DNA of 50,244 nt. Origin: Bacilli bacterium (lineage in GTDB: Bacteria; Bacillota; Bacilli; Bacillales; Amphibacillaceae). The DNA is taken from assembly GCA_012838505.1 (NCBI GenBank), contig DUPD01000012.1, positions 1-50,244 on the forward strand, read 5' to 3'. The notes below the pieces were generated by a model. It saw only the letters and a program-made list of their open reading frames with translations. It ran no database searches and was not told the DNA's origin. Position 1 is the stretch's first letter. Each line of letters begins with the position of its first letter. A program made the translations under genes and the position numbers. Positions 15,135 through 22,411 of the stretch are shown one piece after another.

Positions 15135-15764
15135 TTATAATGTTGTGTCAGCATCTTGCTGTAATTCAATACCAATATCGAATATGTGCACTAATATCAG
15201 CATTAATCCACCGATAATCAATCCAGTTAAGCTAATGTGGATTGGATTGAAACTGTAGATTTGGGTGACAAACATGTTCATCGCAAGATTGATCAGTAAA
15301 TCGCCGGCAAGTGCATAGATGATGATCGCCCAAGCGATTTTCCTCATCCGTTTTTTATTCTCTTCTGTAAATGGCGTATATTCAGTTGTGACGGCGTAAA
15401 GGATTTTTTTCACCTGAAAAATCCCATAAAATAAAGGTGCAAAATAACTGATGCCGAGAAACGTTTGAAAAGTGATATAAGCATGTTTTGCTTCAAACAT
15501 ATGCTCACCTAGTGGTTGAAGCTGTGTAAATGGAATCGTAATGAAAAATCCAGCCGTATCAAAATAGACTGGGCTAAAATTAGCTCTCCAATGTTCAACA
15601 CCTTGTTCAACGGTGAAGGCAGTTGCTGGTGAAAAGATCGCACTGACAACAGTGAATAGTAAGATGCCTACAATTAGTATAGCTCCAGCGATGAAATAGT
15701 TCAGCCATCGATCGATTTTAATTGACTTTTCTTTTAATATTTCTAACGTACTTATTTCAGACAT
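15135..15764 (-). CDS. DUF2975 (YoaS-like) membrane protein
   Basis: 209 residues, MSEISTLEILKEKSIKIDRW, with four hydrophobic helices (near 24-45, 95-115, 140-160 and 175-195) and TPFTEENKKRMRKIAWAII, the DUF2975 hallmark (PFt.en.krlr.ig). The start ATG at 15764 follows GAGGAGGATCAAT; the open frame extends seven codons further but without a ribosome site. First gene of a two-gene operon with the HTH gene. Function unknown; a membrane anchor or sensor for the regulator is inferred. Confidence 0.85.
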   Translation of the reverse strand: MSEISTLEILKEKSIKIDRWLNYFIAGAILIVGILLFTVVSAIFSPATAFTVEQGVEHWRANFSPVYFDTAGFFITIPFTQLQPLGEHMFEAKHAYITFQTFLGISYFAPLFYGIFQVKKILYAVTTEYTPFTEENKKRMRKIAWAIIIYALAGDLLINLAMNMFVTQIYSFNPIHISLTGLIIGGLMLILVHIFDIGIELQQDADTTL

Positions 15765-15951
15765 ATTGATCCTCCTCAAACCCATTTTCCTACATATTAT
15801 AATTAAAATTAACTAGAGTCAATAGATAATTAATGATTATCATTAAAAAGATAATGTTTTAAGTTAAAAAGTTGACGATTATTCACAAATTCTGCTTGAA
15901 CCGTTATGATTAAGATAAGATCGACAACTTAGTTGAAAGGAAGTTGTTAAC

Positions 15952-17376
15952 ATGACGACACTAACGATTGATATCGGAACGACGAGTACGAAGCTGATTT
16001 TATTTGATCACAACTTAAATCAGTTAGCTTTGGTAAAAAAAGATTATCAGACGACATTATCGGACGGGGGCTTTGCCGAGCAAGATCCAGAGCAAATTTT
16101 TACGGCCATACATACTGGGCTTGAGGAAGTTTTGACCGATCAATCATTGACGATATCCGAAATTGTCTTCTCAAGTGCGATGCATAGCTTGCTCGGTATC
16201 GATCCTGCTGGCAATCCGTTAACACCACTGATAATCTGGTCAGACAACCGTGCAGACAAACAAATTGATCATTTCAAACAACAACCTGAAGCGATGAAGT
16301 TTTTTGCGAAAACTGGGACACCGATTCATCCGATGAGTCCGTTTGCCAAGCTGCTTTGGTTCAAAGAGGAGTCGAATCTGACTGGGCATGTCGCAAAATG
16401 GATTGGGATTAAGGAATTTATTTGGTATCGTTTGACTGGTCGTTATCAGGTTGATTTTTCGATTGCATCGGCTACCGGCTTATTCAATAGTGAGCGTTTG
16501 GACTGGGATGACGCGATTTTGACTAGGGTGGGTTTGACTCGGTCACAATTATCCGAGCCAGTTGATGTGACCTACTCATGCCCAGTGGAGAATGACTTTT
16601 TGTTAAAAATTAATGGCATTGATCGCGAAACAACGCTAGTCATTGGTGGCTCCGATGGTTGTTTAGCTAACCTAGCGAGTGTGGTGACGGGTGATCAGAT
16701 TGCGAACCTGACGATTGGTACGAGTGGTGCGATTCGGTTGACGACAGATGTGCGTGTGATTGACCCTGAGGGGAGATTGTTTTGTTATTATTTGCGGCCT
16801 GGTGAGTGGGTACTCGGTGGGGCAGTGAATAATGGTGGCAACGTGTTAACATGGCTTGACCAGTTGTTATTTGAAAAAAGTGGACGGCTGTTTGAGGTGC
16901 TTGAGACGATTGATTTTGATGGTGGAAATGATTTATTATTTCTTCCTCATATTCATGGTGAGCGTGCACCATTTTGGAATAGCCATTTAACTGGCGAGTG
17001 GATTGGTTTAACGGCGGCGGATCAAAAAGAAGATTTGATTGAAGTCGCAACTGAAGGTATTTTGTTTAATTTATATGATGTTTTCAACCTTCTGAGTGAG
17101 TCTACAGGTCGGATTGAAGCGCTAACCGTGTCGGGTGGATTTTTTCAAAATGAAAAGATCATTCAACTGGTCGCAAACCTGTTCGGTTTGCCGATCCATT
17201 TAAACCAAACCATCGAACAAAGCAGTCTCGGCGCTGCGATGCTCGTTCATTACCCTGAAGTCGTGGATCGCACAACTTTGAAGAGGACCTACTATCCGGT
17301 TGATCAACAGCATGAATATTATCAGAAGAAATATCAAAAATACCAACAAGTGTTACAGAAAAAAGATAATGATTGA
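15952..17376 (+). CDS. FGGY-family carbohydrate kinase (gluconokinase-like)
   Basis: 474 residues. It starts MTTLTIDIGTTSTKLILFD (phosphate 1 loop); residues about 70-80 read FSSAMHSLLGID, typical of gluconokinases; later come IIWSDNRAD, IGGSDGCLANLAS, LTIGTSGAIR (ATP-binding), HGERAPFWN and the C-terminal LTVSGGFFQNE and SSLGAAM. It should phosphorylate gluconate or a related sugar acid or sugar with ATP. Distinguishing gluconokinase from xylulokinase by eye is imperfect; AMHS favours gluconate. AAGGAAGTTGTTAAC precedes the ATG. Monocistronic with its own terminator; no gluconate permease is adjacent. Confidence 0.8.
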   Translation: MTTLTIDIGTTSTKLILFDHNLNQLALVKKDYQTTLSDGGFAEQDPEQIFTAIHTGLEEVLTDQSLTISEIVFSSAMHSLLGIDPAGNPLTPLIIWSDNRADKQIDHFKQQPEAMKFFAKTGTPIHPMSPFAKLLWFKEESNLTGHVAKWIGIKEFIWYRLTGRYQVDFSIASATGLFNSERLDWDDAILTRVGLTRSQLSEPVDVTYSCPVENDFLLKINGIDRETTLVIGGSDGCLANLASVVTGDQIANLTIGTSGAIRLTTDVRVIDPEGRLFCYYLRPGEWVLGGAVNNGGNVLTWLDQLLFEKSGRLFEVLETIDFDGGNDLLFLPHIHGERAPFWNSHLTGEWIGLTAADQKEDLIEVATEGILFNLYDVFNLLSESTGRIEALTVSGGFFQNEKIIQLVANLFGLPIHLNQTIEQSSLGAAMLVHYPEVVDRTTLKRTYYPVDQQHEYYQKKYQKYQQVLQKKDND

Positions 17377-17387
17377 TCTGATTAAAT

Positions 17388-17413
17388 ACTTAGCCACGTG
17401 CTAAGTGTTTTTT
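17388..17413 (+). terminator. Terminator of the FGGY kinase gene
   Basis: ACTTAGC and GCTAAGT form a perfect 7-bp stem with a CACGT loop, followed by seven T. Confidence 0.9.
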
Positions 17414-17507
17414 TGTTGCAATGCAACTGTCAGTAGAAACCCTCACTGATTGAAGTTTTGCTTTATCCTTATTTAAAAAATTACTAGTCATACTAAAATA
17501 ATCCTAT

Positions 17508-17521
17508 TGAATACGCTTACA
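17508..17521 (+). promoter_or_regulatory. cre-like box
   Basis: TGAATACGCTTACA, 13 of 14 matches to TGWAANCGNTNWCA. It precedes the AraC-type relic and the XylF gene, fitting carbon catabolite control of a pentose operon that has since been deleted. Confidence 0.5.
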
Positions 17522-17583
17522 ACGATGGCTAGTCGCTCATATACTTAAGGTGCAAGAAAACAAAATATTGAAAGGGGAAAAAT

Positions 17584-17772
17584 TATATTGATTTTTTAAC
17601 AGAATGTCGGATTGAAAAAGCGAAAGAATTGATTCAAAATCCTGAAAAAAGTATTAAAGAAATTTCTTATGATGTAGGTTATCATGATCCCAACTATTTC
17701 AGTAAAGTTTTTAAAAAGACAACAGGTATCTCACCAATGACTTTTCGAGAAAGAGTTTTAACTAATCGATAA
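17584..17772 (+). pseudogene. AraC/YesN-type response regulator, C-terminal HTH relic
   Basis: The frame reads YIDFLTECRIEKAKELIQNP, SIKEISYDVGYHDPNYFSKV and FKKTTGISPMTFRERV before TAA. This is the second half of an AraC HTH domain, most like YesN-type regulators. There is no start codon and the first recognition half is missing. It is followed after 54 bases by the XylF gene. In related Bacillota a YesM/YesN pair commonly stands just upstream of xylFGH, so this is probably the 3' end of that regulator. Confidence 0.8.
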
Positions 17773-17826
17773 TCAATTAAATTTTAAGTTAGATTAAGTT
17801 GAGATCAAGCAAAGGAGGCGAGATGA

Positions 17827-18909
17827 ATGAAATTATCTTATCACTTGTTGATTATTATAAATCTGCTGAGCGTGTTGATGTTAATGGGGTGTTTGGCCTC
17901 AACTAATCGAGAGTTGGATAATGGTATAGAAGAGGAGATCAGCAATGGAGCTGATAGGCTTAAAGAACCGATTTCAAATGAAATGTTAACAATTGGGCTT
18001 TCGATGGATACGATTGAGGAAGAACGTTGGTTAAAGGATCGTGATATGTTTGTTGAAGCGGTAGAAAAACTTGGAGCAAGGGTTGAAGTTAAAACAGCAA
18101 ATGGGAATGATGCGCTTCAAATTTCGCAAGCAGAAACCTTAATTAGCCAAGGAATTGATCTCTTGGTGCTCGTTCCTCACAATGCTGAAGCAGCGGCAAC
18201 TATTGTTGGAAAGGCACAAATGGCTGATATTCTAGTTGTCTCATACGATCGTTTGGTTAAAAATGCGAATATAGATTTATATATTTCATTTGATAATGAA
18301 CAAATCGGTGTACTCCAAGCAGAAGCTATGACGAAAATTGTACCGAAAGGGAATTATGTTTATATCGGTGGACCAGTAACGGATAATAATGCGCTCTTAA
18401 TGCGAGAAGGTGTCTATAGCGTTTTACAACCATATATTGAACGAGGTGATATTACGGTTGTTTATGATCAATGGACAGATGCGTGGTTGCCGATTAATGC
18501 CAAAAAGAATATGCAAGCGGCATTAGAGGTAAATGGCGATCAAATTGATGCCGTCATTGCTGCCAATGATGCAACGGCAGGAGCTGCTTATGATGCATTG
18601 GAGGAATATGGTTTGTCAGGTGAGATTCCAATTGTTGGTCAAGATGCTGAGTTATTAGGACTTCAAAGGATCGTTAATGGTGGACAAATCATGACTGTTT
18701 ATAAATCGATTAAAGCGCTGACTGAACAAGCAGCTGAAATTTCGGTGCAAATGGCACGAGGTGAAACGATTGAAACAGATTTAACGATTAATAATGGTAA
18801 AAAAGATGTCCCAACAGTATTATTAACACCTGTTGCTGTGACAAAAGATAATATCGAAGAGACTGTGATTGCTGACGGCTTTCACGAAGCGGAGGATATC
18901 TTTCAGTAA
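17827..18909 (+). CDS. xylF: XylF-like sugar ABC transporter binding lipoprotein
   Basis: 360 residues. The signal peptide ends in a lipobox (LMLMGC, Cys at residue 22). The mature part is a periplasmic-binding-protein-like sugar receptor: LTIGLSMDTIEEERWLKDRD, LVLVPHNAEAA, VVSYDRLVKNANIDLYISFD, VIAANDATAGAAYDALEE and IVGQDAELLGLQRI, all closest to D-xylose-binding XylF. It should deliver xylose to a XylGH importer, but neither ATPase nor permease is present downstream, only a repeat array. Ribosome site AAAGGAGG. The gene is an orphan of a lost operon; another transporter might still use it. Confidence 0.85.
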   Translation: MKLSYHLLIIINLLSVLMLMGCLASTNRELDNGIEEEISNGADRLKEPISNEMLTIGLSMDTIEEERWLKDRDMFVEAVEKLGARVEVKTANGNDALQISQAETLISQGIDLLVLVPHNAEAAATIVGKAQMADILVVSYDRLVKNANIDLYISFDNEQIGVLQAEAMTKIVPKGNYVYIGGPVTDNNALLMREGVYSVLQPYIERGDITVVYDQWTDAWLPINAKKNMQAALEVNGDQIDAVIAANDATAGAAYDALEEYGLSGEIPIVGQDAELLGLQRIVNGGQIMTVYKSIKALTEQAAEISVQMARGETIETDLTINNGKKDVPTVLLTPVAVTKDNIEETVIADGFHEAEDIFQ

Positions 18910-18930
18910 GTTTAGTTATGACAAAACTGT

Positions 18931-19370
18931 AGACAAGTTGATCGAAATGCAGACGAGTTGGGCGAAATACAGACAAGTTGATCGAAATACAGACAAGTCG
19001 GGCGAAATACAGACGAGTTGGGCGAAATACAGACGAGTCGGGCGAAATACAGACAAGTTGATCGAAATGCAGACGAGTCGGACAGAATGCAGACGAGTTG
19101 GTCAAAATACAGACAAGTTGGCCGAAATGCAGACAAGTCGGTTGAAATGCAGACGAGTTCGCCGAAATGCAGACAAGTCGGCTGAAATGCAGACAAGTTG
19201 GTCAAAATACAGACAAGTTGGCCGAAATGCAGTCAAGTTGGCTGAAATACAGACAAGTCCATCGAAATGCAGTCAAGTTGGCTGAAATACAGACAAGTCC
19301 ATCGAAATGCAGACGAGTTGGATGAAATACAGACAAGTCATCCGAAATGCAGTCAAGTTAAGTAAAGTAC
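18931..19370. repeat. 20-bp tandem array, 22 copies
   Basis: Twenty-two contiguous copies of a 20-base unit of the form AGACAAGTTGGNCGAAATRC. The conserved core is AGACRAGT and GAAATRC; the middle varies. Three units make 60 bases, so all three plus frames give a 20-residue repeat and stay largely open, as do frames on the minus strand. It begins 22 bases after the xylF stop. It has no spacers and is not CRISPR. Confidence 0.95.
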
Positions 19371-19439
19371 GCATGACTGATGATCAACCACACACGAATA
19401 TGACAAAGTTAACTGTTTTCGTTATACTAAATATAGCAT

Positions 19440-19479
19440 TTCCTCTCTTAATCAAATAAAGAGAGGAATTATTTTTTAG
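19440..19479 (+). terminator. Terminator before the AEC transporter gene
   Basis: TTCCTCTCTT and AAGAGAGGAA form a perfect 10-bp stem, followed by TTATTTTTT. It lies 30 bases before the next start and could end the xylF/array transcript or attenuate the AEC gene. Confidence 0.8.
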
Positions 19480-19508
19480 TAAAAGCTCAGGAAGTAGAGG
19501 GGACAAAA

Positions 19509-20432
19509 GTGGCGGAACTATTATTGATTCTCTGGGAAATTATCGGGCCAGTCTTTGTGCTGATGCTCGTCGGTTATATTATTCAGATCAAGTATAAGCT
19601 TGATTTATCAACATTGGCAAAGGTTAATATTTATTTCTTAGCTCCGGGTTTTATTTTTAATGCGATGTATCGGGCTGAATTTAGTGGGTATTTTTTCTTT
19701 AGTATTCTCGGTTTTTTTATCTTGTTTGTGGCAATTATTTTTCTGATTTCAACGTTGGTTGGAAAAGCGCTCAAACTTGAGGGGAATCGTAAGACGTTGT
19801 TTACCAATAGTACGATTTTCTTTAATTCAGGAAATTATGGTGTACCAGTTAATGCGCTTGTTTTTCAGGGGGATCCTTTGGCGACATCGATCCAAGTTGT
19901 CGCACTGACCTTTCAAAATATCTTTCTTTTTTCATATGGTATTTTCTCAATTCGTGTGTCATCAAAAGGTAAGTGGCGTGCGTTGCTTGGTTATTTTAGG
20001 ATGCCTGTATTATATGGTTTAGTTGCGGGGCTCCTGTTGAATTTTTTCAACGTTCCTTTGCCTGATCTTGTGCTTGTACCTGCTGGTCATATTGCAAATG
20101 CAATGATTGGCATGGCGTTACTGACGATTGGTGCGCAAATTGCGACGATTAAATTGACAAAAGGACTTAGACTAGTCTATCTGAGTATGTTGATCCGTTT
20201 AATTGGTGGACCGATCATTGCTTACTTGATGATCCTTGTCTTTGGTCTTGAAGGCATTACCGCACAGGCACTATTTATAGCTTCAGCGATGCCGACATCT
20301 GTCAATAGTTCGGTTGTTGCTCAGGAATATAGTGATGATCCAGCGTTTGCGACACAGGCTGTGATGTTCTCAACGCTTGCATCAGCGATTACGGTGACAT
20401 TTGTCATTTACCTTGCCCGAATCTTATTTTAG
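19509..20432 (+). CDS. AEC family transporter (auxin efflux carrier fold)
   Basis: 307 residues and about ten membrane helices in two five-helix halves. FVLMLVGYIIQIKYKLD starts it; NSTIFFNSGNYGVPV is the conserved N-rich crossing of helix 4, and ASAMPTSVNSSVVAQEY is its counterpart in the second half. Bacterial AEC proteins move carboxylates such as malate, often as auxiliary exporters. The substrate here is unknown. The start is GTG at 19509 with GAGGGG 6 bases upstream. Monocistronic. Confidence 0.85.
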   Translation: MAELLLILWEIIGPVFVLMLVGYIIQIKYKLDLSTLAKVNIYFLAPGFIFNAMYRAEFSGYFFFSILGFFILFVAIIFLISTLVGKALKLEGNRKTLFTNSTIFFNSGNYGVPVNALVFQGDPLATSIQVVALTFQNIFLFSYGIFSIRVSSKGKWRALLGYFRMPVLYGLVAGLLLNFFNVPLPDLVLVPAGHIANAMIGMALLTIGAQIATIKLTKGLRLVYLSMLIRLIGGPIIAYLMILVFGLEGITAQALFIASAMPTSVNSSVVAQEYSDDPAFATQAVMFSTLASAITVTFVIYLARILF

Positions 20433-20443
20433 AAAATCAAAGC

Positions 20444-20475
20444 TGTCGACTGCTAAACAAGTTGACAGTTTTTTG
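20444..20475 (+). terminator. Terminator of the AEC transporter gene
   Basis: CTGTCGACT and AGTTGACAG (one G-T pair) around an 8-base loop, followed by six T. Confidence 0.85.
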
Positions 20476-20638
20476 CTGACAAATAATTAAACAACCGCTA
20501 TTTTCAGCCTGTTTTTGATCAATTCAATAAAAATTCAACAATTTACCTCATATTTCAACGCAATTTCATCGAAAGGAACTTTTTTACAAAGTAATCAAAC
20601 TATGATAACTTAATGTAAAACGAAAGGAGTAGTTGGAT

Positions 20639-21457
20639 ATGGAATATGAGAGAAAGTTTATTTTATTAAAGCAGTTTGAGTCGATATTTTTTCAGAAAAC
20701 AAAGGGATGTCAGCTTGTGTTGCGCAGTTTCTTAAACGCAATCTTGAGCAAGTCACTGAGGGGATCAATTAAGGAGATCGCGAGTGTTCAAAGTCAGCGC
20801 TGTTATTTTGCGTCTGATCAACAGTCGAGCTGGCTGATTGATGCGCTGCTAGATAAAAGGAGTCATGTGACGATTCGGATCCAGGTGCACGATCATGATT
20901 ATTTTCAAAAGCAGTCGAGTAAGTTCGCGATTAATCAGCGGCTCGGTCAGATCAGTTCGACAACTCAAGCTGAGCGTTTTATGATTCACATTTTGAATTT
21001 CAATCTATTGCTAGAAAGTGACCATTATCACCACCGCTTCCAATCGACCACACCCACATACACCAGTCACCGAGAAACTCAGCAAATTCATTATATCGAA
21101 TTGCCGAAGTTTACCACCGAGAGGCCTCAGACAACTCTAGAAAAATGGCTTTACTTTATTTGTCACCTCAACGACAAGCAGCACCCACAACGATTTATTG
21201 AGCTTGTTAAGCAAGACCCTTATTTCAAATTGGCAAGTCATTTAAGCAAGCGCAAGATAAATCCTCCAATCTTGATCAAAGAAGAGCCATTGAATCTGAT
21301 CGAATGGCAATACTATGGCGAGCAACAGGAAAAAGAACGAATCGCCTTGAGAATGATGCGCTCAGACATCCCCTATGAGAAAATTATTGAATTTACCGAC
21401 TTAACCTTGGCGGATCTCGATGAATTAGCGTTAACGATTCCAATGCTTGATTCGTGA
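20639..21457 (+). CDS. PDDEXK_2 family nuclease/transposase-like protein, degenerate site
   Basis: 272 residues with the PD-(D/E)XK transposase-family (PDDEXK_2) frame: LVLRSFLNAIL, IDALLDKRSHVTIRIQV, FMIHILNFNLL, IHYIELPKFTT and LEKWLYFICHL. In active relatives the second block reads D...(I/V)xIExQ; here the Glu position is Arg (TIRIQV), so catalysis is doubtful. The C-terminus ends ERIALRMMRSDIPYEKIIEFT, a tail similar in plan to that of the Rpn genes (one helix, then a short EFT-L motif). I prefer the ATG at 20639 because AAAGGAG is 9 bases upstream; TTG 20633 is too close. The stop overlaps the 13-bp palindrome GTGAAAAATTCAC. Confidence 0.7.
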   Translation: MEYERKFILLKQFESIFFQKTKGCQLVLRSFLNAILSKSLRGSIKEIASVQSQRCYFASDQQSSWLIDALLDKRSHVTIRIQVHDHDYFQKQSSKFAINQRLGQISSTTQAERFMIHILNFNLLLESDHYHHRFQSTTPTYTSHRETQQIHYIELPKFTTERPQTTLEKWLYFICHLNDKQHPQRFIELVKQDPYFKLASHLSKRKINPPILIKEEPLNLIEWQYYGEQQEKERIALRMMRSDIPYEKIIEFTDLTLADLDELALTIPMLDS

Positions 21458-21466
21458 AAAATTCAC
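21454..21466. repeat. Dispersed 13-bp palindrome
   Basis: GTGAAAAATTCAC. The following bases (GTTTG, ACTCACC, GTGCG) partly resemble what follows the copy at 27855. Confidence 0.5.
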
Positions 21467-21529
21467 TCGCGTTTGTTTGGAGAAAACTCACCTACGTGCG
21501 TTCAAGCGCAAATTGCGAATCCTAAATAA

Positions 21530-22288
21530 TCAATAACTGTTTTCTCGATATTGTTTTGGCGATTTGCCAATGATCGCCTTGAAGTTGCGGTGAAAGGTGC
21601 GGAGTTGATTGTAACCGCACTGAGTAGCCACTTCACTAATTGAAAAGCCACTATTTTTCAGTAAATAACATGCCTGTGAGATTCGGTAATTGTTTAAATA
21701 ATCGGTAAAGGTCATGTTTGTCATTTGGACGAATAGTTTTGATAAGTATGGATAGTCGTAGCGCAAATGCTTGGCGACGTCTTTTAATGAGCAGTTGGAT
21801 TGATAGTTTTCATCAACAAATAACAAAATCCGGTGCAATAGTCTCGTTTTAGTCGAGCTTTCAATTTTAATAAACTCAGTTTGATCAACGAGTTCACCAC
21901 AGAGCTGGTAAAGGAAACTTTTTTGCTTATAGATTGATGTTAATGTTTCCAAATTAGGTAGTGAATCAAGTTTAATCACGGGATTACTTGGGCTTGAGCC
22001 TTTATATTCGGTAAAAAAATCGCCAATTAATTCTGGCGAAAACAAGATAATTGTCACTTCAGATTCACCAATTATTTCTATATCATGAATGTGATTGCTA
22101 AAAATAAAAATTAGTTGATTCGATTCTAACGTATATTCAACATGATTAACGGTCACTAGCAACTTACCCTTTTTAACAAAGATTAGCTCGTATGCACGGT
22201 GAAAATGGAGTGGAAATTGATATTCAGTTAAAGGCATCCAATGGAAAAACTCCTTTTCCTCAACACCATGTGATTGAAAAAAGACCAT
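21530..22288 (-). CDS. AraC family regulator (cupin plus HTH)
   Basis: 252 residues. An N-terminal cupin-type sensor (about 20-95: YQFPLHFHRAYELIFVKKGK, a histidine pair and NHIHDIEII). The C-terminal AraC domain (about 155-250) has LKDVAKHLRYDYPYLSKLF (first HTH), ISQACYLLKNSGFSISEVA and CGYNQLRTFHRNFKAIIG (second HTH). GAGGAGG sits 7 bases before the ATG. It is transcribed away from the GH120 xylosidase gene, with about 120 bases between starts, so it is the likely activator of that gene in response to a xylo-oligosaccharide or similar sugar. Confidence 0.85.
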   Translation of the reverse strand: MVFFQSHGVEEKEFFHWMPLTEYQFPLHFHRAYELIFVKKGKLLVTVNHVEYTLESNQLIFIFSNHIHDIEIIGESEVTIILFSPELIGDFFTEYKGSSPSNPVIKLDSLPNLETLTSIYKQKSFLYQLCGELVDQTEFIKIESSTKTRLLHRILLFVDENYQSNCSLKDVAKHLRYDYPYLSKLFVQMTNMTFTDYLNNYRISQACYLLKNSGFSISEVATQCGYNQLRTFHRNFKAIIGKSPKQYRENSY

Positions 22289-22365
22289 TACTAAACCTCC
22301 TCACATACACGAATAATGTCTTAAAGTATACTACAATAGGAATAGAACTGTCTAACCGGTCGCAC

Positions 22366-22371
22366 TATAAT
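22366..22371 (+). promoter_or_regulatory. -10 element of the xylosidase promoter
   Basis: A perfect TATAAT 40 bases before the GTG start; no good TTGACA is found 16-18 bases upstream, as expected for an activator-dependent promoter. Confidence 0.4.
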
Positions 22372-22411
22372 GAGATTAATTGAAGTTAAATATAGAAAGG
22401 CGGAATTTGAA

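Noticed and set aside
18869-19285. 138-codon plus-strand ORF (and minus-strand partners) across the 20-bp array
   Set aside because: It starts inside xylF without a ribosome site and consists only of the translated repeat; the opposite strand is equally open.
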